DNA from: Deltaproteobacteria bacterium
Lineage (GTDB): Bacteria > Myxococcota_A > UBA9042 > DTJE01
Direction of reading: 5' to 3'
Length of the DNA: 64,000 nt
Assembly (NCBI GenBank): GCA_029547805.1
Contig: JAKPOP010000024.1
Span: forward strand, 1-64,000
Both the position numbers and the translations under genes were made by a program. The notes under the pieces were generated by a model. That model had not been told where the DNA came from and ran no database searches. It saw nothing but the letters and a program-made list of their open reading frames with translations. Shown here in pieces: positions 1-12,783 of the stretch (its first letter is position 1; the number at the start of each line of letters is the position of its first letter).

Positions 1-3955
<3,955 letters not shown>

Positions 3956-4082
3956 CGACCCCGGACCGGGCCCTCGACTCCCGACGGGAGGGTCCACATC
4001 GACGCCCTCGGTCCCGAGGACTTCTGGCGTGTACCTCGCCGCTCGGTGGTATCATGTCCCGATCTTGCGCGGGAAAGCCCCC

Positions 4083-5402
4083 ATGAGCAGGTACACGACC
4101 GGACTCTGGATCGTCGCCATCTGGGCCTGCGGCGGGGCGAATCCGTCCTCGTCGGGGGACGTCTGGCTGCCCCGCAGCGATTCGGGGAGTGCCCGGGATG
4201 CCTCCCAGGGGACGGACCCGGGACGGGACCCGACCCTGGCCGAGGAAACGGTCTTCCCGGATTCCGGAGTTCCGGAAGACACGTCTCTCGGCGAGGAGTC
4301 CCCGGGTCAGCCGGACCCGGGACCGAGAGACTCGGGCATCGGGACCGATGGCGGGACCGACCGGGGACCCCTTCCGGACCCGGGCACCACCGACGACCCC
4401 TGGGTGCCAACGGACCTCGGCCCCCAGGATGGGGTCGGGGGATGCGATCCCTGCGGCATGGGCACGATTGCCGGTGTCACCTGTGCCCCGAACCTCCGGA
4501 ACGCCGTGCCATACGTGAAGGTCTGGGTGGACACCACCGACTGCAACGGCATGCCCCACCACTACCAGACCTACTCCGACGCCCAGGGCAACTTCTCCCT
4601 GGAGGTCCCCTGCGGGACCCAGACCGTCTGGATGGAGAAGAACTCCTACCGCAACTCCTTCACCCGCTGGGTGGACAAGGGCCTGACGACGACGATCCGC
4701 CCCGCCGACGGGTGCTTTCCGTCCACTGCGGCAAAGATCGCCATCGTCACGGGGGACTGGGACGACATCGGGCTGATCGTGGGCACCCACCTGCGCCTCA
4801 AGCACACCGACTTCGACGGGATCACCGGCGGCCAGGGGTTCACGACGGCGGGGGCCGAGGAGGCGGTCCGGTTCCTGACGGACCTTGGCCGGATGAGCGA
4901 GTTCGACATCATCTTCCTGAACTGCAGCGACTCCTCCTCGGCCATCATGGACCAGTACGGTGTGGAGGTCCGGAAGAACCTGGAGGACTTCGTGCGAGCC
5001 GGCGGGTCGATCTATGCCTCGGACTACGCCTTCTCGTACCTGGAGGGGACCTGGGTCTCGGCGATGAACTTCCCCAACGACCCCTATCTGGTCGGCGGTC
5101 ACCAGACCGTGACGGCCACGGTCACCGACCCGGACCTGGCGGCATTCCTGAAGAAGGGAACCGTCTCGATCAACTTCGACCTCGGGCCCATCGTGGCGGT
5201 GGACTCGGCCGGTCCCGGGTCCATCGTCCACATCCAGGCCATGGTGAAGGAACTCGGCAAGGTGGCTCCGCTGATGATCTCCTTCGAACCCTATCCCCCC
5301 GACGGGGGCCGGGTGGCCTTCACGAACTTCCACAACGCCCGGCAACTGGATGTGGGTTCCGACATCACCTCGATCCTGGAGTACGTGGTCTTCCTGATGT
5401 GA
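4083..5402 (+). CDS. Lipoprotein with acidic linker and a glutamine-amidotransferase-like C-terminal domain
   Basis: 439 residues. The start ATG at 4083 begins a short hydrophobic signal ending in a lipobox (AIWAC, Cys 16), so an exported, lipid-anchored protein is expected. Residues about 20-120 are a disordered linker of Asp, Gly, Pro, Ser and Thr. Then comes a Cys-containing beta region like the carboxypeptidase regulatory fold (VKVWVDTTDCNG, about 140-200). A C-terminal alpha/beta domain (KIAIVTGDWDDI; FIFLNCSDSS-like segment; GGSIYASDYAF) resembles class I amidotransferase-like folds, but no catalytic triad can be claimed. Convergent with the methyltransferase gene. Function unknown; the fold assignments are inference. 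Confidence 0.75.
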   Translation: MSRYTTGLWIVAIWACGGANPSSSGDVWLPRSDSGSARDASQGTDPGRDPTLAEETVFPDSGVPEDTSLGEESPGQPDPGPRDSGIGTDGGTDRGPLPDPGTTDDPWVPTDLGPQDGVGGCDPCGMGTIAGVTCAPNLRNAVPYVKVWVDTTDCNGMPHHYQTYSDAQGNFSLEVPCGTQTVWMEKNSYRNSFTRWVDKGLTTTIRPADGCFPSTAAKIAIVTGDWDDIGLIVGTHLRLKHTDFDGITGGQGFTTAGAEEAVRFLTDLGRMSEFDIIFLNCSDSSSAIMDQYGVEVRKNLEDFVRAGGSIYASDYAFSYLEGTWVSAMNFPNDPYLVGGHQTVTATVTDPDLAAFLKKGTVSINFDLGPIVAVDSAGPGSIVHIQAMVKELGKVAPLMISFEPYPPDGGRVAFTNFHNARQLDVGSDITSILEYVVFLM

Positions 5403-5423
5403 CGGCACCGGGGGACGATGGGA

Positions 5424-5918
5424 TCAGGGTCCCGCCGGTGCGCCCTCCAGGTCCAGCAGGCGGCGCTTGAGGGCCAGACCCCCGGGGGCCGAGAAGCCCG
5501 TCAGCCGTCCCCGGCGGGAAAGCACCCGGTGACAAGGCACCAGCAAGGGCAAGGGGTTTCGGGCCAGGGCCTGCCCCACCGCCCGGGGCGCCCCGGGACG
5601 TCCCAGGGCCGCCGCCACCTCGCCGTAGGATCGGGTCTCTCCAGGAGGGATGCGGCGGACCTCGGCCAGCACCGCCCGGGTGAACGGGGGCAGTCCCGAC
5701 AGGTCCACCGGGACTCTCGACAGGTCCTCCCGGCCCGACCGCAGGTGCCGCATGAGGGCCTCGACGGCCTCCCGGACCCATGGGGGACCCTCGCCGGTCC
5801 ACCGGGGCCAGAGGGCCGCCTCCGGGTCCCCGGGCCAACGCACCTCGGCGATCCCGTCAGGGCCGAAGCGAAGGCCCAGCAGGCCAAGGTCCGTGGGGAT
5901 CCGGACCCGATTCGTCAT
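5424..5918 (-). CDS. ogt: Methylated-DNA--protein-cysteine methyltransferase
   Basis: Repairs O6-alkylguanine in DNA by irreversible transfer of the alkyl group to its own cysteine. 164 residues, normal for the short Ogt/MGMT family. The acceptor site is PCHRVLS near residue 130, preceded by the DNA-binding helix region RIPPGETRSYGEVAAALG, in which the Arg finger and the Ser-Tyr pair are conserved. The ATG at 5918 overlaps the TGA of the upstream LolC/E-like gene (ATGA), so the two are probably translationally coupled; no functional link between them is obvious. The gene converges on the preceding lipoprotein gene with 21 bp between the stops. Confidence 0.93.
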   Translation of the reverse strand: MTNRVRIPTDLGLLGLRFGPDGIAEVRWPGDPEAALWPRWTGEGPPWVREAVEALMRHLRSGREDLSRVPVDLSGLPPFTRAVLAEVRRIPPGETRSYGEVAAALGRPGAPRAVGQALARNPLPLLVPCHRVLSRRGRLTGFSAPGGLALKRRLLDLEGAPAGP

Positions 5919-7348
5919 CCGATCCTCCGGAGCCCGGCGACCGGGTCCACCCGGGTCGCCCGCCAGGACGAAAAGAGGCAGGAGAACAGCACCACGCCCA
6001 GGGAGGTCCCGGCAATCAGCAGGGCATCCAACCAGGACAGCGATGCGGGCAGGCGGGAGATCAGGTACACCTTCGGGTCCAGCGAGAAGCGCAGCATGCC
6101 GATGCCCTCCACGACCAGCCGACCCAGCAGCAGCCCCAGCAGGACCCCCGCGAGGCCCAGCGTGAATCCGTGGGCCACGAAGACCCGCATCAACTGCCTC
6201 CGGGAGGCGCCCAGGGCCACCAGCGTGCTGACCTCCCGCTGGCGTTCCCGAGCGACGATCCACTGGGTCCCGACGATGTTGAAGGCCGCCACCAGCACGA
6301 TGATCAGGAAGAACAGCGCCAGGACCGCCTTCTGGGTCCGGAGGGCCCCGAAGAGGTTCCGGTTCATCTCCCGCCAGTCGATGATGCGGTAGCGCTGAGG
6401 GGGGCCCAGGGGCAGGTCGCTGAACAGCAATGCCTGGGCGACCTCGTGGACCTCGTGGGCCCAGTCCGACAGGCTCCACGCCCCTCCGGCAGCCAGGCGC
6501 TCCCCCGTCAGGCGCTGCAGGTCCCCCCGGAGTCGGGCGATGGTCCGCACCAGATCCAGCAGGGACCAGGGCTGGAGGGTCGCCAGGACCTCCTGGCGCA
6601 TCTCCTCGGTCCGGTCGATGTCCTGAATCCGCAGTTCCACCCACCGGACCGCGTCTCCCCGGCCCAGAAAGGCCTGGGCCCGGGAGAGTTCCATGACCAC
6701 GAGCCGGGAGTCGTACTCCCAGAACCCCGAGTCCAGGCAGTCGGCCACAAAGAAGGCCCCCTGCTGAGGCGCCATGCCCAGGGGGCCGGTCCCGCCACCC
6801 TCCAGGCCCCGGATCGGGGTCGTCAAGGTGACCCGATCCCCGGGCTCCAGATGCAGACGGGCTGCCAGGGCGCACCCCACCAGCAGGGCTGGCGGCCGGC
6901 CCTCGACGGGCCGGAGGGGGTCCAGCGTGCCTCCCCGGACCAGGGACCGCAGGGAACTCACCCGTTCCGCCCCCGCCAGGTCCACCCCCTTCAGGATCAC
7001 CCCGGCGCTGCCCCCGTCGGCCGACAACATCATCTCGTCGTAGGTCGAGGGATTGGTCCCGGCCACGCCCGGGATCTCGCCCAGCCGGCGCGCCACGTCC
7101 CGGTACTCGACGAAGGGGTCCCCTCGGGATAGCACGACCATGTGGGGATAGACCCCCAGGATGCGGTCCCGGAACGCCGCCTCGAATCCCCCGGTGACGG
7201 CCAGCACCGCCGTGAGGGTCGCCACGCCGACCCCGATGCCCAGCACCGACACGACGGTCGCCGCCGAGACCCTTCCGCCCCCCCGGCCCCGGAACAGGGA
7301 GATCCCCAGGGCCCAGGCCAGGGGCAATCTCTGCAAGGCACCGGCCAT
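5915..7348 (-). CDS. LolC/LolE-family lipoprotein-releasing ABC transporter permease
   Basis: Inner-membrane permease that, with a LolD ATPase encoded elsewhere, would release lipoproteins toward LolA. 477 residues. The first membrane segment is about residues 25-55 (VVSVLGIGVGVATLTAVLAV), followed by a large periplasmic MacB-PCD-type domain. Three C-terminal membrane segments follow (FFLIIVLVAAFNIVG; GFTLGLAGVLLGLLLG; LLIAGTSLGVVLF). The LolC/E hallmark EREISTLVALGAS-like stretch is present as RQREVSTLVALGAS. I chose ATG 7348; a GTG at 7360 in the same frame abuts GGA and is less likely. The lipoprotein-rich surroundings fit a lipoprotein-sorting role. LolC and LolE cannot be told apart from this sequence. 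Confidence 0.88.
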   Translation of the reverse strand: MAGALQRLPLAWALGISLFRGRGGGRVSAATVVSVLGIGVGVATLTAVLAVTGGFEAAFRDRILGVYPHMVVLSRGDPFVEYRDVARRLGEIPGVAGTNPSTYDEMMLSADGGSAGVILKGVDLAGAERVSSLRSLVRGGTLDPLRPVEGRPPALLVGCALAARLHLEPGDRVTLTTPIRGLEGGGTGPLGMAPQQGAFFVADCLDSGFWEYDSRLVVMELSRAQAFLGRGDAVRWVELRIQDIDRTEEMRQEVLATLQPWSLLDLVRTIARLRGDLQRLTGERLAAGGAWSLSDWAHEVHEVAQALLFSDLPLGPPQRYRIIDWREMNRNLFGALRTQKAVLALFFLIIVLVAAFNIVGTQWIVARERQREVSTLVALGASRRQLMRVFVAHGFTLGLAGVLLGLLLGRLVVEGIGMLRFSLDPKVYLISRLPASLSWLDALLIAGTSLGVVLFSCLFSSWRATRVDPVAGLRRIG

Positions 7349-7392
7349 CTTCCCACCCACTCCGGGCGCGATTCTACGCGGACATGGATCCG

Positions 7393-7421
7393 TTGTCTCC
7401 CGGCCCGGCAGCCTCTATGCT
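7393..7421 (+). promoter_or_regulatory. Promoter of the ceramidase-like lipoprotein gene
   Basis: TTGTCT (7393-7398) and TATGCT (7416-7421) are 17 bp apart. The expected start is near 7428, leaving a leader of about 23 bases before ATG 7451. Confidence 0.6.
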
Positions 7422-7450
7422 GTGGCCAACGACTCCTCGCGAGGACCCGC

Positions 7451-9658
7451 ATGGACCGACGCCCCCCTGCACGGCCCCCGGGCCCCGTCCCCCAGGACCG
7501 TACCAGGGCATCCTGGATTGGCGCCCTGATCCTGGCCCTGGGGCTGATGGCCCACTGCGGAGGCACCGGCCGCCCCGGAGAGACCGGACTCCCGGACGTG
7601 CCTCCCGATGGGCATGACGACCCGGCAGACGGCCAGGGGACATCGGACCCGGCCGAGGACCACCCTGCCGATCCGGCAGCGTCGGACCTGGCCGACGTGA
7701 CCACAGAGGACCTGGCAGCCAACGAGCCGGAACAGGGAGACACGGAGACAGGCGACCCCCGGCCCGATCCGCCCCCACCGCCGGACCCGCCCTTCACCCC
7801 GCCCGACGACCACCTCCGGGCCGCCTACGCCACCCGGGACCTCCCGGTGCCCCTGGGCATCTCCACCGGCGGCTACGGCCAGACGCCTCCGCCCGATGCC
7901 CCCCGAAGCCCCTTCCAGGACGTCTTCCAGGCGACCACCACGCTGGTCCATCCCCCACGGGTGCAGGTGATGCATCTTCTGAAGGGAGATCGGCGGCTGC
8001 TGCTGGCCACGGTGGACCTCGTTGCCGTCTTTCGCACCATCCACACCCGGGTGGTGGACCTGGTCCGACAGCGCACCGGAATCGACTGCGGAGACGTGCT
8101 GGTGATCGCGGCGAACCACTCCCACGTCGCCCCGGCTCGGGTCTTCGATACGCCGCTGGGCCCTCTCTTCTCGGACTCCTACGAGGAACAGGTCTTCCAG
8201 CGGGTCACCGGGGCCATCGCCGACGCGGTGGTCGAGGCCCTGGCGGCCGAGGCCGTGCCCGTGCGATTCGGTCACGCCGTGAGGGAGAACGGGGCGATGC
8301 ACGTGGACCGGCGGTGCGAGAACGGGCCGCTCCGGGACGACCGGATGCACCTGTGGCGCCTGGACCGGGCGGACGGCGGCGGGACCATCGGGCTGCTGGT
8401 GAACTACGCGCTCCACGGGACGGTCTTCGGCTGGCAGCAAGGGGTGCTGGGTGGCGACGCGCCCCGGGCCGTGGAACAGAAGGTCCAGGAGGTGATCCCC
8501 GGCGGAGCGCCGGTGATGTTCTTCCAGTCCTGGACTGGGGACGTGGGGCCTGCCGATCCCCGGGGAGATTTCGGCGACTCCCCGTGGCCCGAGGCCCCCT
8601 TTCCGGAACTGGATCGCCTGGAGGCCATCGGGCGGTCGGCCGCGGTCACCGTGATCGAGGCCTGGGAGGCCTTCACCTGGGAGGAGGACCCGGACCTCCG
8701 GGTCGTGGCGGCGGTGGCACCGATGACCTGGGAGGCCATCGGCTATGCCCCGGGCGAGTGGGACCACCCGGCCGGGGCGATGCTCTGTGGCGGCGGCGGA
8801 TCGGCCTGCGGCCCCGTGCCTCCGGCGATGGACAGCTGCCTGGACCTGGACTTCGGCTGGATCCCCGACACGGTGCGTCTGGCGGCCTTTCGCCTCGGCC
8901 CCGTGGGGGGAGTGACGCTCCCGGGAGAGCCCCACACCGCCCTGGGCCTGGACCTGTTGCAACGAGTCTCCGCAGCGGTCCCCGGCATCGGGACCTGGGC
9001 CCTGTTCGGCTATGCCCAGGACTACGTGGGCTACCTGATGACGCCCGACGACTGGGCCGGCGGGGGATACGAGCCGGGGATGGCCTTCCTGGGCCCCCGC
9101 CAGGGGGAACATCTCCGGGATGCGGCGGCCTCGGTGGCCGCCCGACTGGAGGACCCCCTGGCCCCGCTGGCGTTCGATCCCGCCTCCATTCCTCCCTGGA
9201 CCCCCGGCGCCTCCCGTCCCTACCTCCCGTCCGCCTCCATCGACCCCGGATCCGTGTTGGAGGACCTGCCGCCGATGGCCGCGACCGGGACCCCCTGGAC
9301 CTTCCGATGGCTCGGAGGCGACCCCTGGGTGGACCGACCGGAGGTCGTGGTGGAGTGGCGATCATCGGACGGCATCTTCCGCCCCCTGGAGGCCGGGGGC
9401 CGGGTCGTGGACCAGCGGGACTACCGGGTGCTGCTGCAGGTCGCCCCGGACCCTCCCTGGACCGAGAAGTCGCCCGGCCAGCGGGCATTCCACTGGACGG
9501 CACAGGTCCGCACGGCGGTCCGCATCCCGGCGCCAGTCCAGACCCTGGAGGGGGTCTTCCGCCTGTCGGTCGCCGGCCATGCGGTCCTCCCCGACGGCAC
9601 CGAGGCCCCATACCGCCTCTGGTCGTCCCCCATCACGATGTCGGCCGATCGTCCCTAG
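7451..9658 (+). CDS. Neutral ceramidase-like lipoprotein
   Basis: 735 residues. A signal sequence with lipobox LMAHC (Cys 37) is followed by an Asp/Glu/Pro linker to about residue 115, then a catalytic-like region. It matches the neutral/alkaline ceramidase family at the zinc-site motifs: NHSHVAPA (His ligands), NYALHGTVFG (His), QSWTGDVGPAD (nucleophile region), LPGEPHTALG (Glu) and FGYAQDYVGYL (Tyr). Family members hydrolyse the amide bond of ceramides; here the substrate is unknown. The C-terminal 130 residues look like the beta-sandwich domain usual in the family. ATG 7451 has GAGGA upstream and a good promoter. Being lipid-anchored and carrying an acidic spacer is unusual for the family, whose bacterial members are usually secreted. 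Confidence 0.75.
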   Translation: MDRRPPARPPGPVPQDRTRASWIGALILALGLMAHCGGTGRPGETGLPDVPPDGHDDPADGQGTSDPAEDHPADPAASDLADVTTEDLAANEPEQGDTETGDPRPDPPPPPDPPFTPPDDHLRAAYATRDLPVPLGISTGGYGQTPPPDAPRSPFQDVFQATTTLVHPPRVQVMHLLKGDRRLLLATVDLVAVFRTIHTRVVDLVRQRTGIDCGDVLVIAANHSHVAPARVFDTPLGPLFSDSYEEQVFQRVTGAIADAVVEALAAEAVPVRFGHAVRENGAMHVDRRCENGPLRDDRMHLWRLDRADGGGTIGLLVNYALHGTVFGWQQGVLGGDAPRAVEQKVQEVIPGGAPVMFFQSWTGDVGPADPRGDFGDSPWPEAPFPELDRLEAIGRSAAVTVIEAWEAFTWEEDPDLRVVAAVAPMTWEAIGYAPGEWDHPAGAMLCGGGGSACGPVPPAMDSCLDLDFGWIPDTVRLAAFRLGPVGGVTLPGEPHTALGLDLLQRVSAAVPGIGTWALFGYAQDYVGYLMTPDDWAGGGYEPGMAFLGPRQGEHLRDAAASVAARLEDPLAPLAFDPASIPPWTPGASRPYLPSASIDPGSVLEDLPPMAATGTPWTFRWLGGDPWVDRPEVVVEWRSSDGIFRPLEAGGRVVDQRDYRVLLQVAPDPPWTEKSPGQRAFHWTAQVRTAVRIPAPVQTLEGVFRLSVAGHAVLPDGTEAPYRLWSSPITMSADRP

Positions 9659-9663
9659 CCTTC

Positions 9664-10797
9664 TCAGGGCTGGGCAAGGACGCGGTACCGGAGACGGGCC
9701 GTGGCCCGCACCGCGCCGGACATGCCGTCGGCCGGCCGGACCTGGATGGAGTACAGGATGCCGTTGTCGCCCGGCTCGTTCTTTGCCGCCTCGTCGGCGT
9801 AGCCGTACCAGAAGGTGTAGCCCTTCCCGTTCTCCTCCGGATGGAAGATGCTGACCGGCGAGGCGACCAGTTGATGGGGAAAGTAGCCCCAGCCCGTCGT
9901 GAATTCCTCGACGACCGGCGGCGGGGTCGATGTCCTCGCGAGGTCCTCGTCGGCGAAGCGCAACTCGACCAGCATCTTCGCGTGGGTCATCTTGTCGGCA
10001 TTCCACTGCCCCGAGCAGTCGGAGGTGTTCAGTTCGAAGGGAGGACTGCCGGGTGCCACGATGCCCACCTTCTGGATCGTGTTGAAGCCGGGGGTCAGGG
10101 GATCGCCGCAGTCGCCCTGCCCCCGCAGGTCCATCCCGAGATTGAACATCGGGACGCTCCCCTTCACGACCCCGAAGGAGGGGTGGTACCAGACCTCCGC
10201 ATCCACCGGGAAGCCCCGGAGGAACTCCGGCACGCCCTCACCGGAGAGCGTGACGGTTCCGCTGTAGTGCTTCACGCCGGACAGCGTGCCGAACGGCGTA
10301 TCCACCGTCTCGTCGTCCGACTCCTTCACATATTCCACGGTGGCCGTGCCGGGCATCGGGGTCTGGTCGCCTTCCATCAACACCGTCCCCGCCACCTCGA
10401 CCGTCTCGACCTGTCCGGTGGGCCCGTCCAGTCTCACGGTGTAGGGCCGATCCCCCTGCACGGTCAGGACGCCCACCTCCCGGAAGCCCCGGAAGGTGAC
10501 CCGGTTCCTGTCCTCCTTGTCGATCCAGATCTCGATGCCCTGGCGGGGATCGGAGGGCTCGATGCCCACCTGGTAGGTGTCGAAGGAGCGACCGTCCACG
10601 GTGACCTCCCCGGTGACCTTGACGGTCCAGGGCCTCACCTCACCGTTGGGCAGGCGGCCCTCCACCTCGTACACCGTCGTGCGGGTCGGGGATCCGTAGG
10701 GAGACTTCACGTCGCCATCGTCTCCGCAGGCCGTCACCAGGACCGCCAGGACCGCCAATGCCACCGTGTTCCAGGCGTTGATCGTCGCGTATCTCAT
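9664..10797 (-). CDS. Hypothetical lipoprotein
   Basis: 377 residues. A clear signal sequence (NTVALAVLAVLVTACGD) has its lipobox Cys at residue 24, so it should be lipid-anchored. The rest is rich in beta strands with no motif I recognise; two stretches (about 40-130 and 130-210) look like repeated beta domains dealing with small modules such as TVKVTGEVTVDGRSF. The only cysteines after the anchor are near residues 227 and 257. It converges on the ceramidase-like gene with a 5-bp gap and is divergent from the membrane-protein gene at 10998. No function can be assigned. Confidence 0.7.
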   Translation of the reverse strand: MRYATINAWNTVALAVLAVLVTACGDDGDVKSPYGSPTRTTVYEVEGRLPNGEVRPWTVKVTGEVTVDGRSFDTYQVGIEPSDPRQGIEIWIDKEDRNRVTFRGFREVGVLTVQGDRPYTVRLDGPTGQVETVEVAGTVLMEGDQTPMPGTATVEYVKESDDETVDTPFGTLSGVKHYSGTVTLSGEGVPEFLRGFPVDAEVWYHPSFGVVKGSVPMFNLGMDLRGQGDCGDPLTPGFNTIQKVGIVAPGSPPFELNTSDCSGQWNADKMTHAKMLVELRFADEDLARTSTPPPVVEEFTTGWGYFPHQLVASPVSIFHPEENGKGYTFWYGYADEAAKNEPGDNGILYSIQVRPADGMSGAVRATARLRYRVLAQP

Positions 10798-10945
10798 GAC
10801 ATCGCCCCGTCATCGAGTCACGGGATGATACACGATTTTCCGGAGGCGGCGTCTGATCCCACCGACCCAGGGTGAGGACGGCGCCTTCCCCCCGGGCCAT
10901 GGCCGAACCGGGCCGTACCTCGGCTCCCACGCCCCGCAGGCACGG

Positions 10946-10975
10946 TTGACCTCGCCGCAGGGTCCACGGTATACC
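10946..10975 (+). promoter_or_regulatory. Promoter of the small membrane-protein gene
   Basis: TTGACC (10946-10951) and TATACC (10970-10975) are 18 bp apart. The expected start is near 10982; AGGAG at 10987-10991 then serves ATG 10998. Confidence 0.65.
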
Positions 10976-10997
10976 AGACCGGCACCAGGAGCAGCGA

Positions 10998-11540
10998 ATG
11001 GCGTCGCCGTCGGCCGTGCGCGTGGGGTTCGTGGACCTGCTCTATGCGGTGCTGATTGGCGTCGTGGTGCAGAACATCCGTTTCGTCTGGAACGCCACCA
11101 CCGCCGCCCAGGTCTTCTCCCTCGCGGTCATCCTGGAGGACTACCTGGCCTACCACCTGTCCACGGTGGTCCGACCCCAGGAGGGATCGGCGAGCGACAC
11201 CGAGGGCGACCCCGGCCCGACCCGATCCTATCGCGCCGCGGCCTTCGTGGTGGACATCGGGATCCTGCTGTGCTGGTACGGGGCGACCCTGGCCCTGACC
11301 GCAGGCGCGACTGCGGGATTCTTCGCGGGCCTCGCGGCCTTCTTCACCTGCAAGACCGGCTGGGAGGCCCTCTCCTATCGGATCGGCTGGCGGGAGGTCT
11401 TCACCCGGTCCCACGGCCTGATGGTGGGGATCCACGGAGCCCTGTCCCTGGCGGGCCTGTCCCTGGCCTCGGGCCTCGTCATCGCCGCGGGGGCCTGGGC
11501 CCTGTTCACCCCCTGGTGGTGGGTCCGGAGGTCCCGCTAG
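10998..11540 (+). CDS. Four-helix integral membrane protein of unknown function
   Basis: 180 residues. Hydrophobic segments lie at about 10-30, 83-105, 106-125 and 143-170. A short charged loop (about 58-75) separates the first segment, with the following HLSTVVRP stretch, from the rest. The pattern is of a small inner-membrane protein; no catalytic motif or known family was recognised. ATG 10998 is preceded by AGGAG and a convincing promoter, which supports it as a real gene. Convergent with the radical SAM gene. Confidence 0.7.
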   Translation: MASPSAVRVGFVDLLYAVLIGVVVQNIRFVWNATTAAQVFSLAVILEDYLAYHLSTVVRPQEGSASDTEGDPGPTRSYRAAAFVVDIGILLCWYGATLALTAGATAGFFAGLAAFFTCKTGWEALSYRIGWREVFTRSHGLMVGIHGALSLAGLSLASGLVIAAGAWALFTPWWWVRRSR

Positions 11541-11595
11541 TCCGCGTCCCCGAGCATTCGCCCGGCCGACGGACCACCCGGCCCCGAATGGCCCA

Positions 11596-12579
11596 TCAGT
11601 CGCGGATGGCCTCCCGGATCACCGCAGGGTCCAGGCGGCAGACCCGGGACAGGCGCAAGGTGCCGATGCACACGCATCCATCGCAGGTCACCGGCCTCAA
11701 CGCCCGGAAGGACTCCTGGAACCCCAGGGTCCGGGCATCCACCCACTGGGGATGCCGGGCCTGCTCGCAGAAGGTCATCCGCCCGTCGGGCATCACGGTG
11801 GCCATCACCGGGGCACAGTCCGCCCTCCCCGGGCCGTTGCGGCAACGATTGGCATAGTACTCCAGTTCCCCCAGGGTGTTCTTGAGAGCCCGCCCCCTGG
11901 GGCCTCCCGCCTCCTTGATCCGGCGAAGCCATTGAAGGCCCGCCAGCAGGTCTTCCGGAGTCGGGGCAAAGTCCGCCGCCTCGGGTCGATCCGCCACCTG
12001 GGACATCGGCTGGAAACTCATGCGGCCCCCCAGGGCCGCGGCCTGGTCCAGCACCTCGTCGAGCCGGCGGATGTTCAACCGGGTCAGGACGCCCACAAAG
12101 TGGAACGGAATGCGCTCCCGACGGGCCAGTTCGGCGGCCCGGACCACGGCCCGGAAGGACCCGGGACCCCGGGCCTGGTCCTGGTCCTCCCCGGGGCCGT
12201 CCAGGGACAACTGCAGCAGATCGACGGTCCGGAGGTCGCGCACCCGGGCCTCCAGCAGGTGACCGTTCGAGTTGACCTTGCAGACCATGCCCCGCTGGTG
12301 GATGCGCCGGACAATCACCCCGAGGTCCGGGCGAATCAAGGGCTCTCCACCGGTGATGGACACGAGCCGGACGCCCCCCTCCGCCATCTGGTCCACCAGG
12401 GACAGGGCCTCCGCCGTGTCCATCTCCCCCAGGCCCCGGAGGTACGCGGCGTCGCAATAGCGGCAGTTCCGGTTGCAGCGCCCGGTGATCATCCAGGCCA
12501 CCGCCAGGGGGACAGGCCGGCCCGTGACCCGGTATTGCAGGACCGCAGCCGCGAGTCGAATCTTCTGCCGAACGTCCAC
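11596..12579 (-). CDS. Radical SAM protein with C-terminal cysteine cluster
   Basis: 327 residues. The N-terminal half has the radical SAM signature CNRNCRYC (Cys 35, 39, 42), which binds the cluster used to cleave S-adenosylmethionine, plus the SITGGEPL motif. The C-terminal part has spaced cysteines (ANRCRNG, ADCAPV, TFCEQA, TCDGCVC) like the SPASM/twitch domains that hold auxiliary clusters and modify peptides. The GTG at 12579 has AGGGGG five bases upstream; a GTG at 12600 is an alternative. No precursor peptide gene was recognised next to it. It could equally be a heme- or cofactor-linked enzyme; the substrate is unknown. Confidence 0.8.
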   Translation of the reverse strand: MDVRQKIRLAAAVLQYRVTGRPVPLAVAWMITGRCNRNCRYCDAAYLRGLGEMDTAEALSLVDQMAEGGVRLVSITGGEPLIRPDLGVIVRRIHQRGMVCKVNSNGHLLEARVRDLRTVDLLQLSLDGPGEDQDQARGPGSFRAVVRAAELARRERIPFHFVGVLTRLNIRRLDEVLDQAAALGGRMSFQPMSQVADRPEAADFAPTPEDLLAGLQWLRRIKEAGGPRGRALKNTLGELEYYANRCRNGPGRADCAPVMATVMPDGRMTFCEQARHPQWVDARTLGFQESFRALRPVTCDGCVCIGTLRLSRVCRLDPAVIREAIRD

Positions 12580-12783
12580 TCTGGCCCCCTGCGGTCGCAC
12601 CCCGCCGGGGAACGATACCGGATCCGGGGCTCCGCGTCGCCTGCACTCCCGGCGCGGGGATCCGTCGGGCTCGTCCCAACATGCGCCGGCGAACGAGCGC
12701 GGACCCCTGTCGGCAGAGGGGATTCCAGGCCAGGACGAGGGAACGGATCCGCCATCCGCCCCCGCCCCCCCGGACGACCATCC

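Noticed and set aside
3956-4082. CTCCC/GGGAG hairpin between the PPDK-N and lipoprotein genes as a terminator
   Set aside because: It is only a 5-bp stem and no T run follows.
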